64,000 bases of DNA from the NCBI GenBank assembly GCA_963678575.2, contig CAXXHV010000002.1, positions 1,116,001 to 1,180,000 on the forward strand, in the 5' to 3' direction. Origin of the DNA: Pleomorphochaeta sp963678575. GTDB lineage: Bacteria; Spirochaetota; Spirochaetia; Sphaerochaetales; Sphaerochaetaceae. Each line of letters opens with the position of its first letter. The stretch's first letter is position 1. A program made the position numbers and the translations under genes. The notes under the pieces were generated by a model. It made no database searches and was not told the DNA's origin. It was given only the letters and a program-made list of their open reading frames with translations. This document shows positions 16,863-26,395 of the stretch, in pieces.

Positions 16863-18507
16863 AAAATCAAAAATTAATCTATGGTCTTCATCAACATTAG
16901 GTTTATTAACTTTATATACTATATTTTTAATAATACCTTTATTGATTTTGTTATCGGATTCTTTTATAGATTCAAAAACTGGCCTATTTACTTTAGCAAA
17001 CTTTCAACGATTCTTTAGTAAAAAATATTATTATTCTACCCTGTTTAATTCTTTTAAGATTTCTATATTAATTACTTTTGTTGCTGTAGTATTAGGTACC
17101 ATTTTAGCTTTTTTCTTTGCAAGATTTAAAATTAAAGGGGCTAAAACTTTACGTATTTTAATCATTCTTTCAAGTATGTCTGCTCCATTTGTTGGTGCTT
17201 ATTCCTGGATATTATTGCTTGGAAGAAATGGTGTTGTAACAAAGTTTTTTGAGAATCTATTAGGAATAGGAATGCCTGATATTTATGGATTTAAAGGTAT
17301 TTTGCTTGTATTATCTCTTCAACTTTATCCTTTAATTTTTTTGTATGTTTCAGGGGCCTTTTCAAATGTTGATAATTCATTACTTGAAGCTTCTGAAAAC
17401 TTGGGATGTAGTGGAATAAAAAGATTCTTTAAAGTTATTCTACCTTTAATTTTACCCACTGTACTAGCTGGGGCCTTATTAGTTTTTATGAGATGTTTTA
17501 GTGATTTTGGTACTCCAATGCTTATTGGAGAAGGTTATAGGACATTCCCAATTACTATCTATGATGCTTATATGTCTGAGTTAGGAGGAAATAATGGCTT
17601 TGCTGCAAGCATCGCAATTTTAGCAATTATTATTACTTTAGTAATTTTCATAGTCCAAAAAGTTATTTCTGAAAGAAAAGCTTTTACTATGAATAGTATA
17701 AATAAAATTAGACCTAAAGAAATTCATGGTTTAAAAAATGTTTTAATACATATATATTCTTATGTTCTAATTTCATTATCAATTGCACCTCAAGTATATG
17801 TTATTTATACATCATTTAAGAAAGTAAATGGTACTGTATTTACAAATGGATATTCTTTTGATAGTTATATTATTGCTTTCTCTAAGATGGGAAGCGCCAT
17901 TAGAAATACTATTTTAATTCCAATAACTGCTTTAACTTTTGTTTTAATTATTGCTGTATTTATTGCATACCTAGTAGTAAGAAGAAAATCCAAAATTACT
18001 GCAATTATTGATACTGTTTCGATGGTACCTTATATTATTCCTGGTATAGTAGTTGGTATTGCGCTCTCAAGTGCATTTAATAGACCTCCTCTAGTTTTAA
18101 CAGGTAGTATGACAATTATGGTTATTGCTTTAATTATTAGACGTTTGCCTTATACTATTAGATCAACAGTTGCAACCTTGCAACAGATACCAATAACAGT
18201 AGAAGAAGCCTCATTATCGTTAGGTGCAAGTAATATAAAAACATTCTGGAAGATTACCATTCCAATGATGTCTGCTGGTATAATTTCTGGAGCTATTCTA
18301 TCTTGGATTACCATGATTTCAGAATTATCTTCTGCAATCCTATTGTACACAGGTAAAACAAGAACCTTAACCATTGAGGTATATACCCAAGTACTTAGAG
18401 GGAACTATGGAGTTGCTGCAGCTCTTGCAACAGTATTAACTCTTTTAACAGTTATATCTTTACTTATTTTTAATAAATTTAACAAAGGTAAAGATTTGGC
18501 AATGTAA
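16852..18507 (+). CDS. ABC permease with two fused transmembrane domains, FbpB/AfuB type
   Basis: Inner-membrane permease of 551 residues with about 12 helices, two copies of the permease domain in one chain, as usual for this family. Two EAA loops are seen: LLEASENLGCSGIKRFFKVI (about 180) and VEEASLSLGASNIKTFWKIT (about 450). The start at 16852 overlaps the ATPase gene. It is last in the operon and is followed by a clear terminator at 18536-18577. Confidence 0.92.
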   Translation: MKNKKSKINLWSSSTLGLLTLYTIFLIIPLLILLSDSFIDSKTGLFTLANFQRFFSKKYYYSTLFNSFKISILITFVAVVLGTILAFFFARFKIKGAKTLRILIILSSMSAPFVGAYSWILLLGRNGVVTKFFENLLGIGMPDIYGFKGILLVLSLQLYPLIFLYVSGAFSNVDNSLLEASENLGCSGIKRFFKVILPLILPTVLAGALLVFMRCFSDFGTPMLIGEGYRTFPITIYDAYMSELGGNNGFAASIAILAIIITLVIFIVQKVISERKAFTMNSINKIRPKEIHGLKNVLIHIYSYVLISLSIAPQVYVIYTSFKKVNGTVFTNGYSFDSYIIAFSKMGSAIRNTILIPITALTFVLIIAVFIAYLVVRRKSKITAIIDTVSMVPYIIPGIVVGIALSSAFNRPPLVLTGSMTIMVIALIIRRLPYTIRSTVATLQQIPITVEEASLSLGASNIKTFWKITIPMMSAGIISGAILSWITMISELSSAILLYTGKTRTLTIEVYTQVLRGNYGVAAALATVLTLLTVISLLIFNKFNKGKDLAM

Positions 18508-18535
18508 AAAAATTAATTCAAATTTTAATTTTAAA

Positions 18536-18578
18536 AAAAAACTCAGCTTTAATTATTTCAAATTAGGCTGAGTTTTTT
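18536..18578. terminator. Bidirectional intrinsic terminator
   Basis: Stem AAAAACTCAGC / GCTGAGTTTTTT with an AT-rich loop, A-run on the left and T-run on the right. It ends the rightward importer operon (18507) and the leftward nucleoside operon (18612). Confidence 0.85.
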
Positions 18579-18611
18579 CATAAAAATAATATAAATATTA
18601 AAAAGAATTCT

Positions 18612-19379
18612 TTATTTTATATTCTCTCTTTTATCAAAATTATAAATAGATTCTAGAACAACTTGAATTTCTCTCTCCCACCCTTCAATAAGATCATAAT
18701 TTGTAGTTTCATAAATTACATTGTCTTCTACAAGATTACCACTAATAGCACAAATCATAGCACCTCTAACTTTTCTTTTATGACAAACTGTAAAAAGAGC
18801 TGAACTTTCCATTTCAACATTCAAACACCCTAATTGATGTAATGATTCTATCCACTCAGGTGACTCTCCATAAAACGCATCATCACTTGCATTGATACCA
18901 TATTGATATTTAAATCCACTTTTTTTACAACAATCAATTAATTCTCTTGTAAATTCAAAATCTGGAACTGCAGGAAAACAATCTGGAACATAAAATTTTG
19001 AAGTACCTTCATTTTTCATAGATCCAGTTGATATTACCAACTCACCAATATTAATTCCTGGTTGAAGTGCTGCACTACTTCCTATTCTAATTAAACACTT
19101 TGCGCCAATATTTATTAATTCTTCTGCAGCAATAGCGGCTGATGGGCATCCCATTCCCGTAGAAGTAACTGAAACCTTAATTCCTTTATAATACCCAGTA
19201 TAAGATTTATGTTCCCTATTGTGTCCAACAAGTTTAGCGTCATCTAAATACTTTGCAACAATATCACTTCTAGCTGGATCTCCAGGTAATAATACGTATT
19301 CTCCAATGTCCCCAGGTGATAATTGTATATGATATTGTTTTTTACCTATAGTTTTTTCTGATTTTTCTAAAATTTTCAT
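18612..19379 (-). CDS. Nucleoside phosphorylase, uridine-phosphorylase-like
   Basis: Phosphorolytic cleavage of nucleosides to base and (deoxy)ribose 1-phosphate; 255 residues, cytoplasmic. NP-I fold motifs: phosphate-binding GDPAR (33-37) and RIGSS (98-102), ribose-binding VEMESSALF (188-196). The base-contact segment reads ASDDAFYGESPEW; the Gln/Arg pair I recall for E. coli uridine phosphorylase is not in place, so uridine specificity is unsure. It is the most canonical of three family members in this operon and the last gene, 15 bases after a permease. Confidence 0.85.
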   Translation of the reverse strand: MKILEKSEKTIGKKQYHIQLSPGDIGEYVLLPGDPARSDIVAKYLDDAKLVGHNREHKSYTGYYKGIKVSVTSTGMGCPSAAIAAEELINIGAKCLIRIGSSAALQPGINIGELVISTGSMKNEGTSKFYVPDCFPAVPDFEFTRELIDCCKKSGFKYQYGINASDDAFYGESPEWIESLHQLGCLNVEMESSALFTVCHKRKVRGAMICAISGNLVEDNVIYETTNYDLIEGWEREIQVVLESIYNFDKRENIK

Positions 19380-19394
19380 TATTTCTCCTAAATA

Positions 19395-20333
19395 TTATGT
19401 AGATATCACTTTAATCTTTTTATTTTTACTTAATTTTGTAACTCTTATTGAATAAAAAACTAATCCCAAAATTGTTGCTAAATATGGAAGCATTTGAACA
19501 AATTCTGATGGGATTCTAAGAATTTGCATAATATTTGATAATCCATCAAAAAATGCAAATAACATAGATGACAGCATTGCTCCAAATGGAGTCCCTCTAC
19601 CCATAGCATTAGCAGCTAGAGCTATAAAACCTCTTCCTGCTACCATATTTTTCACAAACATATCTAAATATGCCATTGATAAATACATACCACCAAAACT
19701 TGCAAAGACCCCACAAATCATAATTGAAATAAATCTTAATTTATTAATATTTACTCCAACTGATTTAATTGCATCTTCATTTTCACCAACAGCTCTTATT
19801 CTCAGGCCTAAGGGTGTTTTTGTTAAAAAAATAAATACTAAAAATACACATAAAATTGATATATACGAAAGAATATTATGTCCTGATATTAATGCTCCTA
19901 AAATTGGTATTTTTTCAATTATTGGTATATTTAATACAGGGAAGGTTTTACTTAATAGTGAGGAAGTTGTTCCTTTCTCTCCTGTAACTTGCTCCATTAC
20001 AAAAACTGTAAATCCGCTCGCAAATAAGTTTATTGCTGTTCCACATAAGACGGGATTTGCACCTAAATATAAATGAAAAAAACCAAAAAGAGCACTTAAT
20101 ATTAAGCCCATAATTATACCACATAACATTCCAATAATTAGACTGTTAGAAAAGGCTGATCCTATTACTCCCATTAAGCCTGCACAGAGCATTATTCCCT
20201 CTAATCCTAAATTTACTACCCCAGATTTTTCACAAACTACAGCACCTAGAGAAGTAAAAATTATTGGAGTAGCAACTCTAACCCACATTGAAAAAAATTC
20301 AATACTAAAAATACTACTAAAGAGTTGTTCCAT
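19395..20333 (-). CDS. Nucleoside ABC permease, NupQ/YufQ type
   Basis: Inner-membrane permease of 312 residues, BMP-dependent nucleoside importer family. Signatures: ATPIIFTSLGAVVCEKSGVV near the N-terminus, NLGLEGIMLC, and GLRIRAVGENEDAIKSVGVN in the cytoplasmic loop. The start has GGAGGT upstream and lies within the preceding permease gene (17-base overlap). It pairs with the NupP-type permease. Confidence 0.9.
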   Translation of the reverse strand: MEQLFSSIFSIEFFSMWVRVATPIIFTSLGAVVCEKSGVVNLGLEGIMLCAGLMGVIGSAFSNSLIIGMLCGIIMGLILSALFGFFHLYLGANPVLCGTAINLFASGFTVFVMEQVTGEKGTTSSLLSKTFPVLNIPIIEKIPILGALISGHNILSYISILCVFLVFIFLTKTPLGLRIRAVGENEDAIKSVGVNINKLRFISIMICGVFASFGGMYLSMAYLDMFVKNMVAGRGFIALAANAMGRGTPFGAMLSSMLFAFFDGLSNIMQILRIPSEFVQMLPYLATILGLVFYSIRVTKLSKNKKIKVIST

Positions 20334-21408
20334 TTTGTACCTCCAAAGCTATTTCTTTTTCTTTTTGAGCATTTTTTACTACTAGTTTTTGTCTCCAATT
20401 AGAAAAAAGTGCGTTTGCAGCAATCAAAAGCATCATAACACCTTGAATTACCATTACTATTTCATTACTTACATCACTATTTCTAGCCATAATCGCTGCT
20501 CCAACATCCAAGTAAGCTAAAAAGATTGCTGCAAAAGGAACCATTAAAGGATTTGAATGAGCTAACAATGCAACAGCTATTCCTGTCCAACCATACCCTG
20601 GAGATGATGTCCATTTAAATCTAGTATATAACCCTAACATTTCTATGCCACCACCAGCCCCAGCGACTGCACCAGCAATTATTTGAGCTATAAGCATTGA
20701 AAGCCCTGTATTAATACCTACATATTTTGCAAAATTTTTATTTGAACCAATTAACCTTATTTTAAAACCTAGTTTTGATTTATATAAAAACAACCAAACT
20801 AAAAAACAAAATAAAAGTGCAATGATTAGACCAAAATGAACCTTAGTACCATTAATAATTATAGGTAATTTTGATGAATCACTTATTTTAAATGAAGCTA
20901 AAGAAGAAGCAAGAGGTTCTCTAAAATGATAACTAACCATATAAATTACAAAGAATTGAATTATATAATTTAACATAATTGAGGAAACAACTTCACTTAC
21001 ATCCCATTTAAATTTCAAAATAGCTGGCAATGATGCAGCTATACTTCCAAGTATTGCTGCAAACATTATTGCAAATAAAGGAGAGAAAGAAGAATTTCCC
21101 ATAGAAGTTCCAATAATCATAGCTCCTAACAAGCCTATGAAAAAAGCTCCTTCAGAAATCATAGAAAACAAGCCACATCTGAATATTATAATTACAGCTA
21201 ATGCAGTAAAAATAAGAGGTATTGCACCTTCTAAAATATTTCCGATTCTTCTTAAACTAGTAAAAGGACCTATAAAAAAATGATAAATAGCATTAGTAGG
21301 ATTATCACTTGCAAATAAAATTATTAATGAAATCATTGCAATTGAAAACAGAACAATTAAAAATAATTTTACTGAATCTACTAAAAAATTAATGTGTTTA
21401 ATAGTCAT
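20317..21408 (-). CDS. Nucleoside ABC permease, NupP/YufP type
   Basis: Second permease of the BMP-type importer, 363 residues with about eight to ten helices. Signatures: GLFSMISEGAFFIG, MLNYIIQFFVIYMVS, LGFKIRLIGSNKNFAKYVGI and GAVAGAGGGIEMLG. The ATG at 21408 is preferred over one at 21435 because AGAGGAA lies just before it; it then overlaps the ATPase gene by 11 bases. Confidence 0.88.
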   Translation of the reverse strand: MTIKHINFLVDSVKLFLIVLFSIAMISLIILFASDNPTNAIYHFFIGPFTSLRRIGNILEGAIPLIFTALAVIIIFRCGLFSMISEGAFFIGLLGAMIIGTSMGNSSFSPLFAIMFAAILGSIAASLPAILKFKWDVSEVVSSIMLNYIIQFFVIYMVSYHFREPLASSLASFKISDSSKLPIIINGTKVHFGLIIALLFCFLVWLFLYKSKLGFKIRLIGSNKNFAKYVGINTGLSMLIAQIIAGAVAGAGGGIEMLGLYTRFKWTSSPGYGWTGIAVALLAHSNPLMVPFAAIFLAYLDVGAAIMARNSDVSNEIVMVIQGVMMLLIAANALFSNWRQKLVVKNAQKEKEIALEVQNGTTL

Positions 21409-22957
21409 AGCAATTCCTCTGAATTTCTTCATCATTCATTTTCTCAATACCAAGCATATATTTCCCTAAATCTTCATCATTAGTATGCTCGACATCTGTA
21501 ATACAGGCTGTTAATTTACCCTCAGCAATAACTAAAATTTTATCTGATATTGAAAGTAATTCATTCAAATCAGAAGAAATTAAAATAATTCCACAATTTT
21601 TAGTACTTAATTCAATTAATTGTTTTCTGATAAATTCTGAAGCACCTAAATCTACACCTCTCGTAGGTTGATCGGCAATAACTAGCTCTGGATCACTGTC
21701 CAGTTCTCTTGCTAAAACAACTTTTTGAATATTTCCACCTGAAAGACTATCAACTGAAATATCTGAGTTTTTACAAAGGATTTCATATTTATCTATTAGT
21801 TTTAATCCATAAAGATTTATTTCTTTTTTCTTCATCAAGCCAAACTTATTTATAAAAACATTAGTATCAATTTTATCTGCAATTATGTTTTCAGTAATAC
21901 TCAATGACCCAGCCATTCCAATAGTCATTCTATCTTCTGGTATATAACTTATTTTCATATTTCTAGATTTAGATATACCATTATTATTTATATTGTATTC
22001 TTTAAATTTTATAGTTCCAGATTGGATCGGATATTCATTAATTAATGCTTCCACTAATTGTGTTTGACCATTTCCTTCAACACCTGCTATCCCAATAATC
22101 TCGTTACTTTTTAATTCAAAACTTATTCCATCAACTTTTACAACACCTTCTTCATCATTTAATTTCAAATTATCAACTGATAAAATTATGTTTTTCGATA
22201 CTTTTTGTGGCTTTACAATATAAGGAGATACACTTCGTCCAACCATTAATTTTGTAACTTCATCATCATTGATTGAATTAAGAGCGTATGTGCCTTTATA
22301 TTCACCTCGTCTAATTATTGTTATTGTTGAACATAGTTCTCTTACTTCCTTTAATTTATGAGATATAAAAATTACTGTATAACCTTCATCTCTTAAAAGT
22401 TGTAATTCGACAAATAATTCTTTTGTCTCTTGAGGTGTTAAAACAGCAGTAGGCTCATCTAAAATTAAAATTTTAGCACCTCTTAATAAGATTTTTAATA
22501 TTTCTAATTTTTGCTTTTGCCCAACAGATAAATTCTTTACAAGAGTAGATGGATTTAATTTCATATTAAATTTATCCATGAGAATTTGAACTTGTTTTAA
22601 TGCTCTTTTATAATCAGTAAACACTCCTTTTTTAGGTTCTTCACCAAGAATAATATTGTCTAATACTGAAAGAGATGGAACCAACATAAAATGTTGATGT
22701 ACCATTCCTATACCTAATTTTAGAGCATCAGAAGGAGAATTTAAATGAACTTTTTTATCATCAATATATATTTCACCACTGGTTGGAATTTCTTCACCAA
22801 ATAGAATTTTCATTAATGTTGATTTACCTGCTCCATTTTCTCCTGAAAGAGCATGTATTTCACCATATTTTACTTCAAGATCTATGTTATGATTTGCCAT
22901 AACACCGTTTGGATAAACTTTTGTAATTTTCTCCATTTTTAAAGCAGTTTTTGACAC
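21398..22957 (-). CDS. Nucleoside ABC transporter ATPase with two nucleotide-binding domains
   Basis: Cytoplasmic ATPase of 519 residues, NupO/YufO type. The first domain has SGENGAGKST, LSVGQKQ and LILDEPTAVLT; the second has GVEGNGQTQ (degenerate Walker A, normal for this family), LSGGNIQKV and IADQPTRGVDLG. Start: a GTG at 22957 with AAAGGAG 6 bases upstream; another GTG at 22981 would begin inside a hairpin and lacks a ribosome site. Partners are the permeases at 20317 and 19395 and the BMP protein at 23029. Confidence 0.9.
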   Translation of the reverse strand: MSKTALKMEKITKVYPNGVMANHNIDLEVKYGEIHALSGENGAGKSTLMKILFGEEIPTSGEIYIDDKKVHLNSPSDALKLGIGMVHQHFMLVPSLSVLDNIILGEEPKKGVFTDYKRALKQVQILMDKFNMKLNPSTLVKNLSVGQKQKLEILKILLRGAKILILDEPTAVLTPQETKELFVELQLLRDEGYTVIFISHKLKEVRELCSTITIIRRGEYKGTYALNSINDDEVTKLMVGRSVSPYIVKPQKVSKNIILSVDNLKLNDEEGVVKVDGISFELKSNEIIGIAGVEGNGQTQLVEALINEYPIQSGTIKFKEYNINNNGISKSRNMKISYIPEDRMTIGMAGSLSITENIIADKIDTNVFINKFGLMKKKEINLYGLKLIDKYEILCKNSDISVDSLSGGNIQKVVLARELDSDPELVIADQPTRGVDLGASEFIRKQLIELSTKNCGIILISSDLNELLSISDKILVIAEGKLTACITDVEHTNDEDLGKYMLGIEKMNDEEIQRNCYDY

Positions 22958-22976
22958 AAAGTGCTCCTTTAAATAC

Positions 22977-23001
22977 GTCACCAGTAAAAATTACTGGTGA
23001 C
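22977..23001 (-). promoter_or_regulatory. Perfect hairpin between BMP binding-protein and ATPase genes (no T-run)
   Basis: GTCACCAGTAA / TTACTGGTGAC, 11-bp perfect stem with an AAA loop. It lies 27 bases after the binding-protein stop and directly before the ATPase ribosome site. Leftward it is followed by GTATTTAAAGG, so it is not an intrinsic terminator. Confidence 0.75.
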
Positions 23002-23028
23002 ACCTAATTTAAAATTATAATTGTAACA

Positions 23029-24126
23029 TTATGGTTTCATTGAATCTCTTAAATCAGCAACTTCTTCAGTAGGTCTACCAACTGCTTTATTAACCTCTAT
23101 CTCACCACTCGCGACTTTTTTAGAAATAATTTCTAATTCTTCTCTTACCGTAGAAGGTACAATTTTATTGTAATTATCATTTTTAGCAAGTCCAACAGCA
23201 CCAGATTCTATACCAAGATTATAAGTTTTACCAAATTCCATAGAATTATCTTCAATAGCTCTCATTGCAACAACTAATGAATCTCCAACATTCTTTAGTG
23301 AAGAAGAAATTACATTTCTCACTTTATTTGGGTCTGAATCTTTTATTGCTGACCAAATATCTGTATCACAACCAATAAAATATTTATCCATATTATCAGA
23401 AGCTGAAACTGCTCCTAAAATACTTTGACTAGCTGGGGCATAAACAATTTGAGCACCTTGATTGTATAATTGATTTGTCATTTCCATACATTTAGGAACA
23501 TCTTCAAAAGAACCTACATAAGATGTTAATAGTTTAATTGATGAATCAATATATTTAATTCCTTCGATATATCCAACTAAAAAGTCATTAATATTTGGAG
23601 TATCCATTGAACCTACAAACCCTAATACTCTTGAAGATTTATCAATTTTTGGATCATCAACATCTAACATTAAAGCCGCTAAAGCACCTGCCATAAAACC
23701 AGTTTGTTCTGATTTATAAGTAATACTCATTATATTATCACTATCAATTGAACCATCAAAAAAAAGATATTTATTTTCTGGAAATTGAGCTGCAATATCT
23801 TGAGTTAATTCTAAAACAGACCAAGTTCCTGTTGTAATGACATCCCAATCTTGTTCTGATACATCTAATAAATAACTATCATAACTAGCTTCATTTCTCC
23901 CCATTTCAACGATTTTTGTCTTTGCACCATATTTATCACTCATAGTTGTAAAGCCACTAGCTGCTGAGTCATAGAATCCTTTATCCCCTAGACTTCCGTT
24001 TACTAAATAGATTGCACTAAACTGATTAGAGTCAGTTTTAGCTACTTCTTTTTCCTTGTTCCCACTAGCAAAAACAGTTGTTACACTTAGCAAAAGTATC
24101 ATTAGCATTAATACACTTTTTTTCAT
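23029..24126 (-). CDS. BMP-family nucleoside-binding protein
   Basis: Periplasmic binding protein of 365 residues, PnrA/Med family. The signal peptide ends VTTVFA before SGNKEKEVA, with no lipobox cysteine, unlike the lipoprotein PnrA (TmpC) of Treponema pallidum. Family features: YLVNGSLGDKGFYDSAASGF, GFVGSMDTPNINDFLVGYIEG and VYAPASQSILGAV. The ATG follows AGGAGGG. The operon content (phosphorylases, HutC-type regulator) supports nucleoside uptake. Confidence 0.9.
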   Translation of the reverse strand: MKKSVLMLMILLLSVTTVFASGNKEKEVAKTDSNQFSAIYLVNGSLGDKGFYDSAASGFTTMSDKYGAKTKIVEMGRNEASYDSYLLDVSEQDWDVITTGTWSVLELTQDIAAQFPENKYLFFDGSIDSDNIMSITYKSEQTGFMAGALAALMLDVDDPKIDKSSRVLGFVGSMDTPNINDFLVGYIEGIKYIDSSIKLLTSYVGSFEDVPKCMEMTNQLYNQGAQIVYAPASQSILGAVSASDNMDKYFIGCDTDIWSAIKDSDPNKVRNVISSSLKNVGDSLVVAMRAIEDNSMEFGKTYNLGIESGAVGLAKNDNYNKIVPSTVREELEIISKKVASGEIEVNKAVGRPTEEVADLRDSMKP

Positions 24127-24160
24127 ATTGCCCTCCTAAAATTTGACCAATATTCATAAC

Positions 24161-24916
24161 TTATTTTCTAAGGATTTTTATCCTTGAATTCTCATTGTTT
24201 AAATAAGTTCTGCCAAAAGCAAAACACTTATCTTTTTCAAATAGAAACTCTTCTATTAATAGAACAGGGGTTTCAATATATTGTAATTCGCTATCGTTTA
24301 TTTCATCAGTAATTATACAAAGTGAAGTTTCACTAACTGTTGCCTTATGATAAATTTTAGTAGAAACAAATGTTTTCCAAATCTCATCATCATCCCAAGC
24401 TAAGCCTAATTCTTCTACCAGTGAAAATGGAAAAAGAAACATTGATGTTGCAACTCTTTCACCTTTATACAAATAATCAACAATACAATTTACTATTGGC
24501 ACACCTGAGGCTAAAGAAAAAATACTTGCAAGCCAATTACTAGTGCTTGTTAAATTTTTACTTATTTTTAACTCATCAATTTTATTAGCTTTAAAAGCGG
24601 GATTTCCTAAATCTTGGAAATCATATTGCTTATATTGACTTGTATTTGCAATTACAGTTCTTCTTCCTTGTACTTTTGTGATTGTTCCATCTTCAATTAG
24701 GTGATACATTGCTTCTCTAATTGTTCCTCGACTTACATTAAAATAAGTAGCAAATTCTTCTTCAGTAGGTAACTTTGTTCCCTCAGGAAGGTTTTCTTGT
24801 TTTGATTCAATAGCTTGATAAATTGCATCGTAAACTTTTAAATAAAGTTTCTGTTTTTCGCCTGTGTTTTTTGGTAATTTAGGGAAGTCCTCAATATTCA
24901 TAGTATTTATTGACAT
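24161..24916 (-). CDS. GntR-family regulator, HutC subfamily (HTH + UTRA)
   Basis: 251 residues: winged helix-turn-helix near 25-95 (EGTKLPTEEEFATYFNVSRG, TIREAMYHLIEDG) and a C-terminal UTRA ligand-binding domain near 110-250. HutC-type proteins bind GT-n-TA-n-AC palindromes, and such a site lies at 26448-26463 between this operon and the divergent nucleoside hydrolase gene. The effector is probably a nucleoside, base or sugar phosphate from the pathway. The ATG follows GAGGAG, 5 bases after the preceding gene. Confidence 0.88.
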   Translation of the reverse strand: MSINTMNIEDFPKLPKNTGEKQKLYLKVYDAIYQAIESKQENLPEGTKLPTEEEFATYFNVSRGTIREAMYHLIEDGTITKVQGRRTVIANTSQYKQYDFQDLGNPAFKANKIDELKISKNLTSTSNWLASIFSLASGVPIVNCIVDYLYKGERVATSMFLFPFSLVEELGLAWDDDEIWKTFVSTKIYHKATVSETSLCIITDEINDSELQYIETPVLLIEEFLFEKDKCFAFGRTYLNNENSRIKILRK

Positions 24917-24921
24917 AATTT

Positions 24922-25620
24922 TTACTCCTCAATAATTTTCTTTAGTGTCATTAATGCTACTTCTATTATTTGCTTTTCAGCATTTTCATCAATACCTTGA
25001 ATATCAATTGTTTCATTTTGATTAACAGAAAATAGAATACTTAATGCATTAATGCCTAAAGATGAACTGCAAGCATATAAAGATCCAGTTTCTAAATCTA
25101 CACAGCAATCTATATCATTTTTTTCATTTTCTATATTAAAAAAACAGGTTGGAGTCAGACATGAATCAATTACATAATTTTTATTTAATTCATTACAAAT
25201 ATCTTCAGCCTTTATTAACATATTTACACTTGCAAGCGATGGATATTCTGATGGTAAATATTGCTGACTTACACCATCATTATTTGTAACACCTTGAATG
25301 AGAATAATTTTATTATCAAAGCCTTTTTTCAAAGTGTTTGTAGTCCCCACTCTAAGTAAATAAAGAGCACCACATTGATATAATTCTTCTACGGCAATAG
25401 CGCATGATTCACCACCATTTCCTGTAGAACACACACTTATTAAATGATTATTAAAATAACCATTAATAGTTTTAAATTCTCTAAAATGAGCTACTTCAAA
25501 AGGGTCTTTTAAAAATAAAGCAATTCTATCTACCCATTCATGGCTACTAGCTACAATCACATATTTACTTATACTATTTTTTGTAATTCCTAAATGCATC
25601 ATTTTATTATTGTCTTTCAT
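24922..25620 (-). CDS. Nucleoside-phosphorylase-fold protein with altered active site
   Basis: 232 residues, clearly NP-I family (STGNGGESCAIAVEEL; LLRVGTTNTLKKG; VDLETGSLYAC) but divergent. The phosphate-binding GDPxR is replaced by SSHEW (25-29), and the ribose-binding VEMES is VDLETGS (174-180). A Cys-rich stretch (SCLTPTCFF, DCCVDLE) is unusual. The frame is intact with a good ribosome site (GGAG), so it is not a pseudogene. It may have a different substrate, be a hydrolase-like variant, or bind and regulate. It overlaps the upstream paralogue by 14 bases. Confidence 0.75.
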   Translation of the reverse strand: MKDNNKMMHLGITKNSISKYVIVASSHEWVDRIALFLKDPFEVAHFREFKTINGYFNNHLISVCSTGNGGESCAIAVEELYQCGALYLLRVGTTNTLKKGFDNKIILIQGVTNNDGVSQQYLPSEYPSLASVNMLIKAEDICNELNKNYVIDSCLTPTCFFNIENEKNDIDCCVDLETGSLYACSSSLGINALSILFSVNQNETIDIQGIDENAEKQIIEVALMTLKKIIEE

Positions 25621-26374
25621 TTATGTCTCCAAGAATCATTGATGCCATTGCTCTAATCCCAACTTCAATGGCCCTTTTTTCCCATCCAAATGGGTAATCT
25701 TTTGCAAGATTTGAATATTCATTGAAATTTGTTGCACAAACAGCAACAGAAGCCGTTCTAACTTTTTTTCTTCTTCCCATTGCAAAAATTGTAGCTTCTT
25801 CCATGCTTGTTGAGGTTGCCCCAGCTTTTAAATAACTATTCCAAGATGAAAGTAATTTATCTGAAACGGGTTTTGTTGAAGGAGAAACTTCTGTATAAAA
25901 TGAAGCTTTTGTAATTGTGACGCCAGTATCATACTTGTAAGATGATTTTCTAGCTTCATTTACTAAAGTTCTAAAAAATGTAAAGTCTGGAAAGCAAGCA
26001 CTATTTTCTGGTAAATAACAATTTGAAACAGTTTCCATTCTAACTGCACCACTTGCAATAATTACATCGCCAATTGAACATTTTGTTGAAGCTGAAGCAC
26101 AAGAACCTATTCTTAAAAAAGTATGCACTCCATTTTGTATTAATTCTTCTATAGCTATTGATGTTGAATTTTCTCCAATTCCTGTAGAGACAACTGAGAC
26201 TTCAACACCATTTAGAAATCCATTATATATCGCAAATTCTCTATTTTTACTTACACAATAAGAAGAATCTAACTCATCTGCAATTAATTCGGCTCTTTCA
26301 ATGCTGCCAGGAATAAATACATATTTTCCTATTTTGTTGCATTCAATTCCTAGAAATGTATTATATTTACTCAC
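25607..26374 (-). CDS. Nucleoside-phosphorylase-family protein, first gene of the nucleoside operon
   Basis: 255 residues from a GTG at 26374, chosen because AAGGAG lies 6 bases upstream; an ATG at 26476 would add 34 residues with no family similarity. NP-I motifs: PGSIER (22-27) in place of GDPxR, RIGS (88-91), STSMEEATIF (188-197) in place of VEMESATLF, and GVTITKASFY for the base pocket. The length equals that of the uridine-phosphorylase-like protein at 18612. It is likely an active phosphorylase of different specificity, but the lost phosphate-loop Asp makes this uncertain. A promoter (26396-26424) lies immediately upstream. Confidence 0.8.
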   Translation of the reverse strand: MSKYNTFLGIECNKIGKYVFIPGSIERAELIADELDSSYCVSKNREFAIYNGFLNGVEVSVVSTGIGENSTSIAIEELIQNGVHTFLRIGSCASASTKCSIGDVIIASGAVRMETVSNCYLPENSACFPDFTFFRTLVNEARKSSYKYDTGVTITKASFYTEVSPSTKPVSDKLLSSWNSYLKAGATSTSMEEATIFAMGRRKKVRTASVAVCATNFNEYSNLAKDYPFGWEKRAIEVGIRAMASMILGDINERQ

Positions 26375-26395
26375 ATCATGCTCCTTGTTGGTATC

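Noticed and set aside
22977..23001. Intrinsic terminator between the BMP binding-protein and ATPase genes
   Set aside because: The stem is strong but no T-run follows on the transcribed strand and the next ribosome site is adjacent; read-through is needed for the importer, so it is called a stabilising hairpin.
24922..25620. Pseudogene of a nucleoside phosphorylase
   Set aside because: Key residues have changed, but the frame is complete, the ribosome site is good and the gene overlaps its neighbour as in a working operon.
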